From Pseudanabaena frigida (GTDB lineage: Bacteria > Cyanobacteriota > Cyanobacteriia > Pseudanabaenales > Pseudanabaenaceae), in the NCBI GenBank assembly GCA_003242085.1, contig QBML01000009.1, positions 62,001-126,000 of the forward strand: a DNA stretch of 64,000 nucleotides, in the 5' to 3' direction. Each line of letters starts with the position of its first letter. The first letter of the stretch is position 1. Position numbers and translations under genes: made by a program. Below, piece after piece: positions 62,677 through 64,000 of the stretch. The notes beneath the pieces are model-generated. The model saw only the letters and a list, made by a program, of their open reading frames with translations. It did no database searches and had not been told where the DNA came from.

Positions 62677-63432
62677 ATGATTACCACCAACGAAATCGTG
62701 CCTCTCCCGCAAGTATCAGATTCTAAACGCGAAATTGTTCGCCTGAATGAGGTCTGTAAGTACTATGGTCAGGAAGATACGCTGGTAAAAGCTTTAGATG
62801 ATGTGAGCTTTGTGATTAATGAAGGGGAATATTGCGCAATTATGGGAGCGTCGGGTTCTGGCAAGTCAACCTGCATGAATATCATCGGCTGTCTGGATAG
62901 CACCACATCAGGGCAATATTTTTTGGATGAAGAAGATGTCTCAAATATGGCAGAACGAGATTTAGCTAGAGTTCGTAATCTTAAAATTGGCTTTGTATTT
63001 CAGCAATATCATCTCTTACCACAACTCTCCGCCCTAGAGAATGTGATGCTACCGATGGCCTATGCCAATATTCGCCCCAAAGAACAAAAAGAGCGAGCGA
63101 CAGCAGCCCTAGAAAGAGTTGCCATGGGACATCGGTTAAATAATCGACCTAACCAAATGTCTGGTGGGCAACAGCAAAGAGTCGCGATCGCTAGAGCGAT
63201 CGTTAATAATCCCGTGATGCTACTAGCCGATGAACCGACAGGTGCGCTCGATTCGCACACTACTGCCGAAGTTATGGAGTTATTTGGTGAATTGAATATT
63301 AGTGGCATCACCGTGATCATGGTTACCCATGAAGCTGATGTTGCCAGAAATACGCAGCGAATTATCTGGTTCCGTGATGGTCAAATTGTTCACGATCGCC
63401 TATCCCCTTCAGATCTCAATCATGTTCTGTAG
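62677..63432 (+). CDS. ABC transporter ATP-binding protein, MacB/LolD type
   Basis: 251 residues. Walker A GASGSGKST (57-65), signature MSGGQQQRVAIARAI, Walker B LLADEPTGALD and H-loop VTHEADVA are all present. Close in form to the ATPases that pair with MacB or LolCE permeases. It is in an operon with the preceding permease. Confidence 0.95.
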   Translation: MITTNEIVPLPQVSDSKREIVRLNEVCKYYGQEDTLVKALDDVSFVINEGEYCAIMGASGSGKSTCMNIIGCLDSTTSGQYFLDEEDVSNMAERDLARVRNLKIGFVFQQYHLLPQLSALENVMLPMAYANIRPKEQKERATAALERVAMGHRLNNRPNQMSGGQQQRVAIARAIVNNPVMLLADEPTGALDSHTTAEVMELFGELNISGITVIMVTHEADVARNTQRIIWFRDGQIVHDRLSPSDLNHVL

Positions 63433-63442
63433 TGCAGTAAGC

Positions 63443-64000
63443 TTAAGTCTTTTCTTCAAAGTCTGGAGCGTATGCTTGGAGTAAATTACTGAGCTGTGAA
63501 AGTACAGAATCCTTATTAACCGAGCCAAAGGTAGATCGATCTGGGAAAAATTCTGGACGGTCAATGTTACGGTCGATCGCTTCTTTGACCTGCTGGGCGA
63601 TCAAATGTTGCAAATCTGCTAATGCTCTATCTCTTTGATAATTTGCCCCTTGCTCGGTAGTAGCGTACAAAGGCGGTAAACGGTTTAGTGCATATGCAGC
63701 AATATCCCCTAAGTCTAAGACTTTATTACTATTGGCTTCGATCTCTGCGACCCTTGCCACAGCTTCGCTAAGCACTAACTCTTCCATCACATTTATAAAC
63801 TGTTTGCGAGGGACAGCGACTACCTCTCCCGTCAGCAAAGCACCCATTAGGCGATCAAGTGCCATGTACTCCTCTACTGAGAGTTCAAAGGCACTATCAC
63901 AGATACGACCGACTTCAGCTTCCATGGCAGGAGTTAGGTAGCCATCTTGTAAAGCCTGTTCGACAATAGACTCAATGCTGGTTTTTTCTATCTTTTCCAC
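63443..64000 (-). CDS. ComFB family protein (possibly 5'-truncated by the window edge)
   Basis: About 185 residues are visible; the first codon seen is a GTG at the edge, so the true start may be outside. VDLGDIAAYALNRLPPLYATTEQG-type sequence (here VLDLGDIAAYALNRLPPLYATTEQGANYQ) is the late-competence ComFB signature, a domain that in cyanobacteria can bind cyclic di-AMP or cyclic di-GMP and affects DNA uptake. Two related helical parts are present. Confidence 0.75.
   Translation of the reverse strand: MEKIEKTSIESIVEQALQDGYLTPAMEAEVGRICDSAFELSVEEYMALDRLMGALLTGEVVAVPRKQFINVMEELVLSEAVARVAEIEANSNKVLDLGDIAAYALNRLPPLYATTEQGANYQRDRALADLQHLIAQQVKEAIDRNIDRPEFFPDRSTFGSVNKDSVLSQLSNLLQAYAPDFEEKT

Overview
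The window is chromosomal DNA from a cyanobacterium, most like a Pseudanabaena-type filamentous strain. The HIP1 octamer gcgatcgc is scattered through almost every gene, and cyanobacteria-specific families are present (Ycf33/DUF751, DUF6464, DUF3181, DUF4337, CHAT-TPR). Genus is an inference from style only.

Left flank (1-27.4 kb): a truncated Rieske oxygenase, a GNAT acetyltransferase, and a three-gene molybdenum hydroxylase operon (xdhA-FAD fusion, xdhB, xdhC). Then come an ExbB/MotA-type channel overlapping rbfA, small conserved membrane proteins, a CHAT-TPR protein, recG, a liquefying alpha-amylase, rpsN, a branched-chain aminotransferase, moaA, an NCS2 xanthine-type permease, a CPA1 Na+/H+ antiporter, a cold-shock/sunset fusion and ftsH. 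MoaA (molybdopterin synthesis), the permease and the Xdh proteins could together make a purine-use theme, although they are not one operon.

Centre (27.4-53.5 kb): a complete type V-K CRISPR-associated transposon (CAST) of about 26 kb. It has tnsB-tnsC-tniQ at one end. At the other end are a divergent MerR-type regulator (CvkR-like), cas12k with its RuvC site lost, a tracrRNA and a CRISPR array of seven good repeats plus a degenerate one. A truncated repeat after the array carries a 17-nt spacer identical to part of the adjacent tRNA-Val(GAC) gene, behind a GTT PAM, and the transposon end lies about 61 bp from that PAM. This is the RNA-guided homing unit that explains the insertion site. TnsB-type repeats mark both ends. 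The main cargo is an eight-gene BREX phage-defence operon in the order brxE-brxA-brxB-brxC-pglX-pglZ-brxD-brxHI, which is the type 6 layout. Next to it are a small divergent pair (nuclease-like gene and ribbon-helix-helix gene) around a perfect palindrome, and an AT-rich putative nuclease gene bracketed by two copies of a 90-bp palindrome-ended repeat.

Right flank (53.5-64 kb): tRNA-Val, a glutaredoxin-like protein, a ProA-like protein lacking the expected catalytic Cys, tRNA-Leu(UAG), an oligopeptide-type ABC permease, a CigR-like secreted protein, a rhomboid protease, a histidine kinase, DUF3181, a frameshifted Uma2 nuclease gene, a 2TM protein, a MacB-type permease/ATPase pair and a ComFB-family protein running off the edge.

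Small repeats are frequent: long near-perfect hairpin terminators with 3-nt loops between genes, several MITE-like nested inverted repeats, and a GGCTTCGACTTCGCTCAGCC-type palindrome. The last occurs in frame inside pglX and also in the cvkR-cas12k intergenic region.
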